A stretch of 40,452 nt of DNA. It comes from Clostridia bacterium. Its GTDB lineage: Bacteria; Bacillota; Clostridia; Oscillospirales; Acutalibacteraceae. Shown piece after piece: positions 1 through 8,551 of the stretch. The notes beneath the pieces were generated by a model. That model ran no database searches, was not told where the DNA came from, and saw only the letters and a list, made by a program, of their open reading frames with translations. The position numbers and the translations under genes are program-made. Location of the stretch: contig JAFQRF010000051.1 in NCBI GenBank assembly GCA_017410195.1, positions 1 through 40,452 of the forward strand. The letters run 5' to 3'. Position 1 is the stretch's first letter. The number at the start of each line of letters is the position of its first letter.

Positions 1-130
1 GCAACGCCAGCACGTTGCAGGGTGCACCACCGGGGTTGGCCTCCAGCATTGGGTTGCCCTGGACGCTCATTTCATTTTGTGTCAGGTCAATGAGCAGCTC
101 GCCCAAACCTACCACGTCGTAGTGTTTCAT
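1..130 (-). CDS. PfkB-family carbohydrate kinase, fructokinase-like (partial, N-terminus only)
   Basis: Reading the minus strand from the ATG at 130 gives 43 codons before the window ends. They begin MKHYDVVGLGELLIDLT and include the NPGGAPCNVLAL stretch. In PfkB/ribokinase-family sugar kinases the N-terminus has a GE-x-L-x-D strand and a GGAPxNVA motif that binds the sugar, so this is very probably a fructokinase-type enzyme phosphorylating a free hexose. A strong ribosome site (GGAGG) lies about seven bases before the ATG. The gene follows the capE-like gene by 30 bases in the same direction and could be transcribed with it. It is odd in composition: about 57% GC (74 of 130 bases), clearly higher than the AT-rich genes beside it, with many GTG, CTG and GGC codons. 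The C-terminal ATP-binding half is outside the window, so substrate cannot be judged. Confidence 0.8.
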   Translation of the reverse strand, partial: MKHYDVVGLGELLIDLTQNEMSVQGNPMLEANPGGAPCNVLAL

Positions 131-160
131 AATCAATCCTCCGATTGTCCTGTGTGATTT

Positions 161-1198
161 TTATTTTGCAAGCTCCTGCTGAATATATTCAAGAGAAGCA
201 ATCTTCTCTTTTGTTTCTTCAACGGTAAGAAGTTTCGTATTGTTGGAATTGAATTCAGTTAATGTATTTCGAAGAACATCACCCTCTTTGAAATACTTAT
301 CATAGTTTAGTTCACGCTTATCGCAAGGAACACGGTAGAAATCACCCATATCAATTGCATTTGCACATTCTTCGTTAGTAAGCAGGGTTTCATACATTTT
401 TTCACCGTGACGTATACCGATATCCTTGATATTATCTTTATCACCGCCAAAAAGCTCGCAAACCGCCTCCACCTGAGTCTGAATAGTACAAGCCGGAGCT
501 TTCTGAACAAGAATATCACCCGACTCTCCATGTTCAAACGCAAATAATACAAGATCAACAGCCTCGTCAAGCGACATGATAAAACGGGTCATGTTTCTGT
601 CAGTAACGGTAATAGGATTTCCGGAGCGAATCTGCTCTATCCAAAGAGGAATGACTGATCCGCGAGAGCACATTACGTTTCCGTAGCGTGTGCAACAAAT
701 CTTTGTTTTTTCAGGACTGACAGTACGACTCTTCGCAACAACGACCTTTTCCATCATTGCTTTTGAAGTTCCCATTGCGTTGACGGGATACGCTGCCTTA
801 TCAGTTGAAAGACATACAATATTTTTTACTCCCGCATCTATCGCAGCAGTGAGTATGTTTTCAGTTCCGATCACATTAGTCTTTACTGCTTCAATCGGAA
901 AAAATTCGCAAGAAGGAACCTGCTTTAATGCCGCTGCATGAAAAACATAATCCACTCCGTGCATTGCGTTTTTTACAGACGAAATATCACGTACATCGCC
1001 TATATAAAACTTTATTTTATGTGCAACCTCAGGCATTTTAGCCTGAAATTCATGGCGCATATCATCCTGCTTTTTTTCATCTCTTGAGAAAATTCTTATT
1101 TCTCCTATATCTGTGGCAAGAAAACGATTCAAGACAGCATTACCAAAAGAACCTGTGCCACCGGTGATAAGAAGAGTTTTGTTTTCGAATAAAGACAT
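161..1198 (-). CDS. capE: UDP-GlcNAc 4,6-dehydratase (5-inverting), CapE/WbjB-like
   Basis: This 345-residue extended short-chain dehydrogenase/reductase carries the NAD-binding TGGTGSFG motif near residue 13 and the STDKA strand typical of UDP-GlcNAc 4,6-dehydratases. The usual catalytic YxxxK is MGTSKAMMEK here, so Met stands where Tyr is expected. As I recall, that substitution marks the CapE/WbjB subgroup, which makes UDP-2-acetamido-2,6-dideoxy-beta-L-arabino-hexos-4-ulose in the cytoplasm. FlaA1/PseB enzymes keep the Tyr. A ribosome site (GGGGAGG) precedes the ATG. It lies four bases after the flippase gene, at the end of the polysaccharide operon. The CapF and CapG partners that complete UDP-FucNAc in Staphylococcus aureus are not in this window. 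The 4-keto sugar may instead be used by the DegT aminotransferase at 18380-19612, but that link is inferred. Confidence 0.85.
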   Translation of the reverse strand: MSLFENKTLLITGGTGSFGNAVLNRFLATDIGEIRIFSRDEKKQDDMRHEFQAKMPEVAHKIKFYIGDVRDISSVKNAMHGVDYVFHAAALKQVPSCEFFPIEAVKTNVIGTENILTAAIDAGVKNIVCLSTDKAAYPVNAMGTSKAMMEKVVVAKSRTVSPEKTKICCTRYGNVMCSRGSVIPLWIEQIRSGNPITVTDRNMTRFIMSLDEAVDLVLFAFEHGESGDILVQKAPACTIQTQVEAVCELFGGDKDNIKDIGIRHGEKMYETLLTNEECANAIDMGDFYRVPCDKRELNYDKYFKEGDVLRNTLTEFNSNNTKLLTVEETKEKIASLEYIQQELAK

Positions 1199-1202
1199 TT
1201 CT

Positions 1203-2516
1203 TTACCTCCCCTTGTGAATTTTTAAAAAATCAAAATTAATTATTCCTTGAACCATAAGCTTAACATTTTCCCTGGTATCTTTCCACAGAATCGGAAGCA
1301 CCATGCTTGTCAGGATTTGCGTAATCAAGCTGGCTGACGCTGCACCCGATGTTCCGAATTTCGGAATAAACAAGGCATTCAGTCCTATATTAGCAATCAC
1401 AGCAAAAATATATATGTATGTAGAATATTTCTGCTTATTTTCACATACTAACCACACATCGCGAGCAACTCCCAAATATGAAAACGCTACATACCAAGTT
1501 ATTATACGAAGCGGAGCAATTGAACCCAAATACGCTTCTCCGTACAATATTTTTATTATAAGAGGAGCAAAAATCGTAATCATCAAAGAAACAAACAAAG
1601 ACAAATAAAAGACAATGCTGTATAATTGCCTGTTTTTTTGACGATATAAAGTTTCGTTTCCTTCTTTCTTAAACCGAACAATTGCCGGTGAAAGCGAGGA
1701 TATGATTGCAGAAAGAACAAATACCCATATATTGCTGATTGTTGATGCTGTTGAATAATAACCGACTTCTGCTTCTGATTGCATTATTTTAAGCATAACC
1801 TTATCAGTTTGTCCATAGAGCGCAACCATTGTTCCCGAAAGAATAAAATGATAGCTGGCAGAGAGTATCTCTTTTCCGCGCTTTAACGAAAATCCCAGCT
1901 TTCCACCTCCGTATTTTTTATATGCTATAAACAAAATAATTGCAATAACAATATAATCAACAGAGGTTGACAATGCAAAATATGCAACATTTTTTTCAGA
2001 AATAATCAAATAAATTTTATATAAAGATGTTGCAAAATATCCTACAAAAGAAGCAATTGATGTTATTTTTGATAAATATCTCTTTAAAAACCAAAACTCA
2101 ATTAAATCAAAAACCTTAAAAATTAAGCCGCAACTGCTCAAAACGGCAATCCAAACAAGCAGCGGATCACCGTCATCCACAAGAAATACTATGGAAACAA
2201 TCATTATCGCAGAAAATATACTGGATACCAACCGCATACCTATGGCAGTACCCAATGTTTTTCCTTCTTCATCCGGATGCTTTGTCAATTCATTTATCAA
2301 AACAGATGATGTAATCCCCAAAGTGCATAAAGAGGTAAAAAGAGCAACATATGCCAATACATAGTTCAACTGACCGTAATAAGACGGTCCCAAATATTGC
2401 GCCGACCATACACCCACAAGAAACGACAAGACCATCTGCGATGCCTTACCGATAATAATCCATCCGGTATTTCTTATTTCATTGTTTTTAAGTAATGTTT
2501 TTAAATGTTTTATCAT
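1203..2516 (-). CDS. wzx: Wzx-type polysaccharide repeat-unit flippase
   Basis: The 437-residue product is almost entirely hydrophobic segments separated by short charged loops, with roughly 12-14 predicted membrane helices. The N-terminal part (IIGKASQMVLSFLVGVWSAQ) has the look of the polysaccharide-transport/MATE-MOP superfamily. Such proteins flip undecaprenyl-diphosphate-linked oligosaccharides across the cytoplasmic membrane so that Wzy can polymerise them outside. The start codon overlaps the stop of the upstream glycosyltransferase by four bases (ATGA), implying translational coupling, and the capE-like gene follows after four bases. With the Wzy candidate at 3733-4932 it makes this a Wzx/Wzy-dependent locus rather than an ABC-exported one. 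Flippases diverge too fast for the transported sugar unit to be predicted from sequence. Confidence 0.88.
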   Translation of the reverse strand: MIKHLKTLLKNNEIRNTGWIIIGKASQMVLSFLVGVWSAQYLGPSYYGQLNYVLAYVALFTSLCTLGITSSVLINELTKHPDEEGKTLGTAIGMRLVSSIFSAIMIVSIVFLVDDGDPLLVWIAVLSSCGLIFKVFDLIEFWFLKRYLSKITSIASFVGYFATSLYKIYLIISEKNVAYFALSTSVDYIVIAIILFIAYKKYGGGKLGFSLKRGKEILSASYHFILSGTMVALYGQTDKVMLKIMQSEAEVGYYSTASTISNIWVFVLSAIISSLSPAIVRFKKEGNETLYRQKNRQLYSIVFYLSLFVSLMITIFAPLIIKILYGEAYLGSIAPLRIITWYVAFSYLGVARDVWLVCENKQKYSTYIYIFAVIANIGLNALFIPKFGTSGAASASLITQILTSMVLPILWKDTRENVKLMVQGIINFDFLKIHKGR

Positions 2517-3703
2517 TTTTTACAATACCAATCATCTTTTATAATTTCGGCCCTGCTGCAAGGTCCCGAAGCATACAAATCAGGATGTTCATCACCTGAC
2601 AAAATATGCTCAGCCAAATTAATAAATCGTTCTGCAGCCACTTCCGCACTCCATTCATCCATAACTGTTTCATAAGCGGATTTACCGTACAAACTGCAAA
2701 GCTCACTATCATCAAGCAGCATTTTAACCTTTCTGTAAAGCTCTTCCTCGTCGCCATCCGTATAAATAAGACCGTTTTCACCGTCTTTAATTAAGTACGG
2801 AACAGCACCGATAGCGTGGCTTGCCACCACGGCGCATCCGCTGTTCATGGCTTCGTTTAAAACAACACCCCAACCTTCGTTACGATCAGAAGTAAATAAG
2901 AATATCTGCGACACTTCCATATGTAAACGAACCTGCTCCGGTTTCATAAAGCCGAGCATATGAACGCAATCCTGCAGGTCATAATCATTTATCATGCTAC
3001 GGAGATCGATCTCGAGTTCTCCGGTACCGATTAATTTTAAATCAAATTTATAGCCTTCACTTTTCAGTCTTCGGGCAATGCGGACAGGAATTTCGGGATG
3101 CTTCCAGTCTATCAGTCTTGCAGCCCAAAGAATGGAAGAACAATGTTTTTTTTGCACTATATTTTTCGAAAAATCTTCATATCGTTTGATTTCGGGGAAA
3201 TAGCCCCATTTATATGCTTTATTGCGAAAACACCATGCTCTGCTTGCATCAAAAGCGGTATACCCGCTGGCACATAGCAAATATAAATTTTTATATCTGG
3301 AATGGTGCAACCATCCGCCGATAACAGCACGCGGCCGCTTCATCAACGGCAGCTTCTTACGGTACCAACGCTCGTGTGCGCGAAAGGTAAGCTTTCCGCT
3401 TTTCAGACGTGATAAAACAGACTGATCATTGGCATTACCGATTATAACAACATCACTTTCCGCAATTAATTTTTCCGACTGCTTTCTTGTTTCCTCTGAT
3501 GCGGAAAAAGATACAACCTCAAAATTCTCAACGCATTTTTCGGACTTTGCTATATAATAGGCAAAACCTTGCTGAAAATAATCTGCAGAATTTCTTGCCT
3601 GTGTTTCTATAAAATACAATTTAACATTCGGCAATTCGAAAACAGCGTTTAAAAAATATCGGATATGTGCAGTTACATAATCAGAAACATATACAATAGT
3701 CAT
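2513..3703 (-). CDS. Family 4 glycosyltransferase
   Basis: The 396-residue protein has the two-lobed GT-B plan. A divergent acceptor lobe comes first, then a C-terminal Glycos_transf_1 domain from about residue 185 (ILWAARLIDWKHPEIPVRIA) with the GTG loop near residue 227. The retaining GT4 signature EGWGVVLNE supplies the E-x7-E pair at residues 276 and 284, which contacts the nucleotide-sugar donor. It probably acts at the inner face of the membrane, extending the lipid-linked repeat unit. The gene overlaps the flippase start by four bases and follows the Wzy gene after 29 bases. Donor and acceptor cannot be assigned. The last 20 or so residues, after a GDEHPDLYASG segment, look like a non-conserved tail. 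Confidence 0.85.
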   Translation of the reverse strand: MTIVYVSDYVTAHIRYFLNAVFELPNVKLYFIETQARNSADYFQQGFAYYIAKSEKCVENFEVVSFSASEETRKQSEKLIAESDVVIIGNANDQSVLSRLKSGKLTFRAHERWYRKKLPLMKRPRAVIGGWLHHSRYKNLYLLCASGYTAFDASRAWCFRNKAYKWGYFPEIKRYEDFSKNIVQKKHCSSILWAARLIDWKHPEIPVRIARRLKSEGYKFDLKLIGTGELEIDLRSMINDYDLQDCVHMLGFMKPEQVRLHMEVSQIFLFTSDRNEGWGVVLNEAMNSGCAVVASHAIGAVPYLIKDGENGLIYTDGDEEELYRKVKMLLDDSELCSLYGKSAYETVMDEWSAEVAAERFINLAEHILSGDEHPDLYASGPCSRAEIIKDDWYCKK

Positions 3704-3732
3704 TTTTTCTCCAATTCAAGTTTAAATATTTC

Positions 3733-4932
3733 CTAAACAGCATCATTTGCAATTTTTTTGCTACTGCAAAGAATTCCTTGATAAAAGCAGAATATGCAAA
3801 ACATCCAAGGCATACCAACCATAATGGGTTCCATCCAGAATGTTATCAGTATTGAAACATTGCTGAGCAGCATTAATAATCTTGTTTCTGCGGGAATACT
3901 CTCTGTTTTTGAATACAGAATAATCCGAATAACGGAAACTATTATAAAAATTAAAACCAAAATAAACGGTATGATTCCGGCATCGCTGTATACATCCAAA
4001 TATAATTCATGTGCATATTGTCCGACAGCATTGAAAATATGCCCGCCTCCGAACGGATATTCCAACATATGCTTTAAATATTCCAACTTAAAATAAATTC
4101 TTGAATCGGACAGAAATGAGCTTGTTTCAAATCTTTGAGATAAATTTGAACCTAATATCATCGTGCGCAGACCGTAAATATCAAACGAATAAACCAAAGC
4201 AAAAGCAATGAATATCACTAACAGCAATAATGTCAGTTTAACCTTTTTGTTATTATTCTTACTGTGAATTAAACTCCATATAAACGCAATAACAAATTCT
4301 GTACTAAGGATAAGAAGCAATGCTCTGCCGCCTAAAACAAGGTTATAGAGCAAAATTATAATCAAACCTATAACGGAAAGGATTTTATAAATCATATTAT
4401 GCTTCTCAAATGAAATATAAAGAAATACACCGACGGCTATAATTGCCAAGCACGCCTGCCCGGTTGCACTCAATGACTCTCCGGTCCAGATATCAATGGT
4501 GTTTCTGTATGCAGACTGAGAATTTGTTAAATAATTAATACAGTAATGAGCAAAAGCTCCCATTGCAGGAATACATATTGCCGTCACCGTTTTTCTGTCA
4601 ACCAAATTATTATCCGTTGAGTTCCAATCTCTGTTTTCAAAATAATTAATGCCCAACAAATAGCACAGAGGCATCGCAAAAACACGCAAAAAAGACAAAA
4701 CATTATTATATAATCCGGCAAAAACAGCGTATGTTAAAGAAAACATCAGCAGCAATAAAACGTCAAAATTCACACGGATCTTTTTTCCCAATAACAACAA
4801 AACAATAAACGCCGCAAAAACAAAATAAAAGCTTTTGGCAAATAAATTCATACTGCTCAAAAAAAGCAGAAACAAGATTAATGACTGTTTAATTGAGTAT
4901 TTAATATCTACCGTAAACTTCACCTTATTCAT
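3733..4932 (-). CDS. wzy: Wzy-type O-antigen/exopolysaccharide polymerase
   Basis: A 399-residue integral membrane protein with about ten or more hydrophobic helices and one larger hydrophilic loop at roughly residues 250-310, holding LRTMILGSNLSQRF and the HMLEYPFGGGHIF segment. That pattern, including a late 'PFGxG' loop followed by 'HELYLDVYSDAGIIP', is typical of the O-antigen ligase/polymerase (Wzy/WaaL) superfamily, where the loop faces outside and carries catalytic Arg/His residues. Wzy joins flipped repeat units into polymer on the outer face of the membrane. Its start overlaps the end of the upstream glycosyltransferase by eight bases. In a Gram-positive Wzx/Wzy locus polymerase is more likely than ligase. 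A chain-length (Wzz/BY-kinase) pair is not present in this window. Confidence 0.82.
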   Translation of the reverse strand: MNKVKFTVDIKYSIKQSLILFLLFLSSMNLFAKSFYFVFAAFIVLLLLGKKIRVNFDVLLLLMFSLTYAVFAGLYNNVLSFLRVFAMPLCYLLGINYFENRDWNSTDNNLVDRKTVTAICIPAMGAFAHYCINYLTNSQSAYRNTIDIWTGESLSATGQACLAIIAVGVFLYISFEKHNMIYKILSVIGLIIILLYNLVLGGRALLLILSTEFVIAFIWSLIHSKNNNKKVKLTLLLLVIFIAFALVYSFDIYGLRTMILGSNLSQRFETSSFLSDSRIYFKLEYLKHMLEYPFGGGHIFNAVGQYAHELYLDVYSDAGIIPFILVLIFIIVSVIRIILYSKTESIPAETRLLMLLSNVSILITFWMEPIMVGMPWMFCIFCFYQGILCSSKKIANDAV

Positions 4933-6121
4933 TGATAACCCCTGTAAGATCTAATATTTTCTGTGCCTGACAAACAGCATTTTTATTTTTTATAACAAAC
5001 TCTCTCGCTTCTTCGGCTTTTTTCAATGCATCATCATATTTATATATCACTTCTTGCAAAGCTGCTGCAAACTGAGTTGATTTATCCCCGAAAGGATTTA
5101 CATAATTCAGATACCTGTCATATTCATCCGGAATGCCATCCAGCTTATACATCACCACAGGCTTTCCGCTTGCCATATATTCCATGGTTTTGGAAGGAAA
5201 ACTATATTTGACATATTCGCCCTCATTGGGACGAGGATTGACCAGAATGTCCGCTTGATTTCTCAATTCGGCAACCTCGGACTGAGTGCAAAAGCCGTAA
5301 AATTTCACTCGGTTATCCTTCTGTGCCAGTAACTCAATCTCCGCTTTCGCCTCACCGCCGCCGCAAATCCAAAGCTGTATATTTTCATTCTCCATTAATG
5401 AAAACGCATCTAAAAGATTTTTTATTCCGTATTGATAGTGCAATGTGCCGCTGTAAAAGATTATATGTTTATCATTCTTTTCATTTGATATTACTTTTTG
5501 TTCAGCATCGCAAATGCCTTCAACACAAACCCACGGACGGTCACCGACCTCAAGCGGTTCACACATCTGTTTTGTCAAAACAACAAATCTGTCTATTCTT
5601 TTTAAGTAACGCTTAATCATTCGGTTTTGAACAGAACGCAAAAATTTTCGGATGCTTGATGTCTGCCCAAGATCATAATAATCGGGAAGATCAGTAATTA
5701 TCGCTGTAATTTTGATATTCTTCGGAAATTTATAAACAGCTTTCAGAAACGGCATATATGCTGAATAAAGGATGATTTCCGTATTCTCATCTGCAACCGT
5801 CTTCAAATATTTTTTAATTTTTACAGAACGTTGCCACTGTTTCAGAAACGGCAGATTTATTGATCCGATTTCATGCCCCAAAACACCTTTGCTTTTCCAA
5901 TCCGAATCATTAAGAAAAAACTTTCTGTATTGTCTTTTCCATATACCGACGGGCAAAACATTAACTACACTTAATTTTGAACCAACCAATTTTTGAATTC
6001 CGTGCAGCAAATTCCATTGAAAAACATTAGGAGCATTGCTGATATTTACAATCATGTTCTCTCGAATTTCATCTTCTCGCTCATACGGATATAACAGACC
6101 AAGAAAAACAAATTTTTTCAT
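4925..6121 (-). CDS. Family 4 glycosyltransferase
   Basis: A 398-residue GT-B enzyme. The C-terminal donor-binding lobe starts near residue 217 (KHIIFYSGTLHYQYGIKNLL) and contains WICGGGEAKAEIE. Further on is a conserved VNPRPNEGEYVKYSFPSK segment followed by TMEYMASGKPVV, a form of the donor-site region seen in WcaI/WbuB-like GT4 enzymes rather than the plain E-x7-E form. It should transfer a sugar to the growing lipid-linked repeat unit in the cytoplasm. The ribosome site before the start is weak (a GAG about ten bases upstream), whereas its 3' end overlaps the wzy start by eight bases, consistent with coupled translation. Sugar specificity is unknown. Confidence 0.83.
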   Translation of the reverse strand: MKKFVFLGLLYPYEREDEIRENMIVNISNAPNVFQWNLLHGIQKLVGSKLSVVNVLPVGIWKRQYRKFFLNDSDWKSKGVLGHEIGSINLPFLKQWQRSVKIKKYLKTVADENTEIILYSAYMPFLKAVYKFPKNIKITAIITDLPDYYDLGQTSSIRKFLRSVQNRMIKRYLKRIDRFVVLTKQMCEPLEVGDRPWVCVEGICDAEQKVISNEKNDKHIIFYSGTLHYQYGIKNLLDAFSLMENENIQLWICGGGEAKAEIELLAQKDNRVKFYGFCTQSEVAELRNQADILVNPRPNEGEYVKYSFPSKTMEYMASGKPVVMYKLDGIPDEYDRYLNYVNPFGDKSTQFAAALQEVIYKYDDALKKAEEAREFVIKNKNAVCQAQKILDLTGVINE

Positions 6122-6163
6122 TGATTATTAACTCGATTCTTTCAAATTATAATTCATCATAAA

Positions 6164-7285
6164 TCATTGCAGATCGGAATTGATACCAAACTGCAGCTCA
6201 GAAAATTTCTCAGCAGCAACACTCAAGGCACCCGGCTCAATTACATTCGCATCGGGTACACTTTCGGGACTTCCGCCTGTTCGGTACGTTATAACCGGTG
6301 TTCCGCATGCTTGTGCCTCCAAATTCACAGTCGGATAGTTATCCTCATATGTAGGATTAAAAAACACATCCGCTGCCGTATAGATTTCTGCCAGCTCTTT
6401 AGTGCTGTTTGTGCGTTTTAAAGCAACTATTTTCTTTGGCATCTGACTAATCTGCTTGTCCGTCAGACCAACAAGCACAATTGCAAAACGGTCATCAAGC
6501 ATTTCTGACAGCTTTATAAAATCATTTAAACCTTTACGCTCTCCCCACGCACTTGCCACACCAAGGATGATTTTCTTATCCTGCAGACAAAATCTTTCAC
6601 GGAAATCACTCGGAGTAGGTTTAAACACATTGGTATCTATAGTATTGTAAACAACTTCAACAGGATATTCTTTTAAAAAACTCTGTTTCACAAGATCGGC
6701 AAGCCATTTTGAGGGTGCAATCAGAGTCATATTCTTTACACCGGTAAATGCAGCTTTCTTTCTGTCAAAGTTACTTTTGCAGTTATCTGATATAATACTG
6801 GAAGGATAACGCTTCTTCTGAACACAATGCATACAATGAGTTTTCCATTGTTCACAACGTGCAACAGTAAAATGCGAACAATGACCCGTAAACGCCCAAC
6901 AATCATGCAGTGTCCACTTCACCTGCATATCAGGGCGGGATTTTATCCAATCAAACAGCATTTCAACATTTATATAGTAGCCATGGAGATTGTGCAACCA
7001 AAGCAGGTCTGGATTATAATTCTCTGCCCATTGCAAAAACTTTTCCGTGGCTTTTTTATTGGAAAAGCCATGTTTATCCGTTAACCGGGTATGAACAGCG
7101 CTCAGCATATTGTCCGCATCGCTTCCGATACGAACAGCATATTTGCGATAATTATCAGGAACGGTTTCACGTCCGTACGCAATTTTTACCGTGTGACCTT
7201 CATTTTCGAATTTGTCAGCCAAATCAGTACATATTCGTCCTGTGCTGCGAATACCGCACACGGAATTTATCATTAATACTCTCAT
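6164..7285 (-). CDS. Family 4 glycosyltransferase with Cys/His-rich insert (WcaC/WcaL-like)
   Basis: A 373-residue GT-B glycosyltransferase. The N-terminal lobe opens MRVLMINSVCGIRSTGRI. At about residues 126-160 there is a Cys/His-rich insert beginning HDCWAFTGHCSHF and continuing with RCEQWKTHCMHC, a signature known in colanic-acid-type GT4 enzymes and likely to be structural. The C-terminal lobe contains GVASAWGERKGLNDF and the donor motif YEDNYPTVNLEAQACGTPV. The ATG at 7285 is 24 bases after the previous gene; a possible ribosome site (AAGGGA) is unusually far, about 15 bases away, so the start is less certain. It should add one sugar to the repeat unit at the cytoplasmic membrane face. 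Donor identity is not readable from the sequence. Confidence 0.84.
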   Translation of the reverse strand: MRVLMINSVCGIRSTGRICTDLADKFENEGHTVKIAYGRETVPDNYRKYAVRIGSDADNMLSAVHTRLTDKHGFSNKKATEKFLQWAENYNPDLLWLHNLHGYYINVEMLFDWIKSRPDMQVKWTLHDCWAFTGHCSHFTVARCEQWKTHCMHCVQKKRYPSSIISDNCKSNFDRKKAAFTGVKNMTLIAPSKWLADLVKQSFLKEYPVEVVYNTIDTNVFKPTPSDFRERFCLQDKKIILGVASAWGERKGLNDFIKLSEMLDDRFAIVLVGLTDKQISQMPKKIVALKRTNSTKELAEIYTAADVFFNPTYEDNYPTVNLEAQACGTPVITYRTGGSPESVPDANVIEPGALSVAAEKFSELQFGINSDLQ

Positions 7286-7309
7286 ATAATTATTGTATAT
7301 TCCCTTTTA

Positions 7310-8509
7310 TTATAATATCAAATCTGAAATTATACGATAACCCTCATCAGAACAGTAATGTTCTTTTAAATATCTGAAGCCTGCTTCACCGTATTTATGC
7401 GCATCAACCGATATTTCGTTTATACATTTACAAAACATATTTACGTCATTGCTCTCACACCACAAGCCAAATCCGCCTTCCGTAATTACTTTACCTACGT
7501 CAGTGTTCGGATCGGTACATGCCAACACAGGCAGACCTGCCTGCATATAAGAAAGCAGTCTTGACGGAAAATTAGGGATGGTAAAACGATGATCCAAAAA
7601 GATAAGTCCGACATCGCAAGCAGCAATCATTCGTTCGTAATCTTCTTTGGGAAGACGTTTCATCAATTTCATATTTGACGGTTTTTCTGTATCAAAAAAA
7701 TCCTGCAATTTTAAAAATTCCGTTCCGTCACCGCAAATCAGGAAATACGCTTCTTTGTTTGTCATCTGTGCTTTAAGACAATCGATTATAAACGGAACAC
7801 CCTGCGGTTTACCGAGATTACCGCCATACACAAATACGGTCTTATCCCGCGGAATATCATATTTATCACGCATATCAAGGCGTTCCTGCTCCGTCAAACG
7901 AACATCTCTTACCTCAATACTGTTCGGACAAATTTCAACTTTTTGCGGATTAACTTCAGGATTGTGTTTCAATATGTAATCAACATTTGCCTGCGACATA
8001 CAACCTATGCGGTCCGAAAGTGAGTATAACTTTTTTTCTTTATTACGAAAATACTTATAAATGAATCCCTTTAATCCCGTTGTTGATATCATACCAAGAT
8101 CAACGGCATTCTGAGGAAAAATATCCTTGAGCAAAAGATAAGTCTTTGCACCGTCACGTTTTTTTATGTATTGCACCGCATTAGCAAGTGTAATGGGCGG
8201 TGTAGAATATATTACCAAATCAAATTTTATATCAGAAAAATATTTTTTAACAGCTGAAATAAACTGAGATTCAATCCGAAGTGTGGAAATCCCCTTTTCG
8301 ATGATGTTGGTTTTCTGGGTATTGCCAATCTTCAGTTTAAGAAGATGACCGTTCTCTTCAAAATGAGTTTCCACTCCGGTACGTTTTTCTGCAGGAGAAA
8401 TGCAATATACCTCGTGTCCGTTCCTGATAAACGAAAGGAGTAAATCGCTGTAAATACTGTGTTCGTTAAACGATTTAAAATTCGATAATGTCAATAAAAT
8501 AATATTCAT
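7310..8509 (-). CDS. Family 4 glycosyltransferase, WbuB/WcaI-like
   Basis: Starting at the ATG at 8509 the product is 399 residues. A second ATG two codons upstream (8515) sits almost on top of the AAAGGA ribosome site, whereas the one at 8509 is seven bases from it, so I prefer 8509. The N-terminal lobe has the LSDRIGCMSQANVDYIL segment. The C-terminal lobe has VYGGNLGKPQGVPFIID and the pattern RFTIPNFPSRLLSYMQAGLPV, matching WbuB-like GT4 proteins that often add N-acetylfucosamine-type sugars in O-antigen loci. That precise sugar is family knowledge, not something shown here. It follows the SLC13 transporter by about 40 bases in the same orientation and leads a run of four tightly packed assembly genes. 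Confidence 0.84.
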   Translation of the reverse strand: MNIILLTLSNFKSFNEHSIYSDLLLSFIRNGHEVYCISPAEKRTGVETHFEENGHLLKLKIGNTQKTNIIEKGISTLRIESQFISAVKKYFSDIKFDLVIYSTPPITLANAVQYIKKRDGAKTYLLLKDIFPQNAVDLGMISTTGLKGFIYKYFRNKEKKLYSLSDRIGCMSQANVDYILKHNPEVNPQKVEICPNSIEVRDVRLTEQERLDMRDKYDIPRDKTVFVYGGNLGKPQGVPFIIDCLKAQMTNKEAYFLICGDGTEFLKLQDFFDTEKPSNMKLMKRLPKEDYERMIAACDVGLIFLDHRFTIPNFPSRLLSYMQAGLPVLACTDPNTDVGKVITEGGFGLWCESNDVNMFCKCINEISVDAHKYGEAGFRYLKEHYCSDEGYRIISDLIL

Positions 8510-8551
8510 ACTCATTTCCTTTAAAACTTATCTGTCGATTTACAGTTTATA

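Noticed and set aside
161-1198. FlaA1/PseB-type dehydratase for pseudaminic acid
   Set aside because: The catalytic Tyr of YxxxK is Met, as in the CapE/WbjB group, and no other pseudaminic acid genes are seen.
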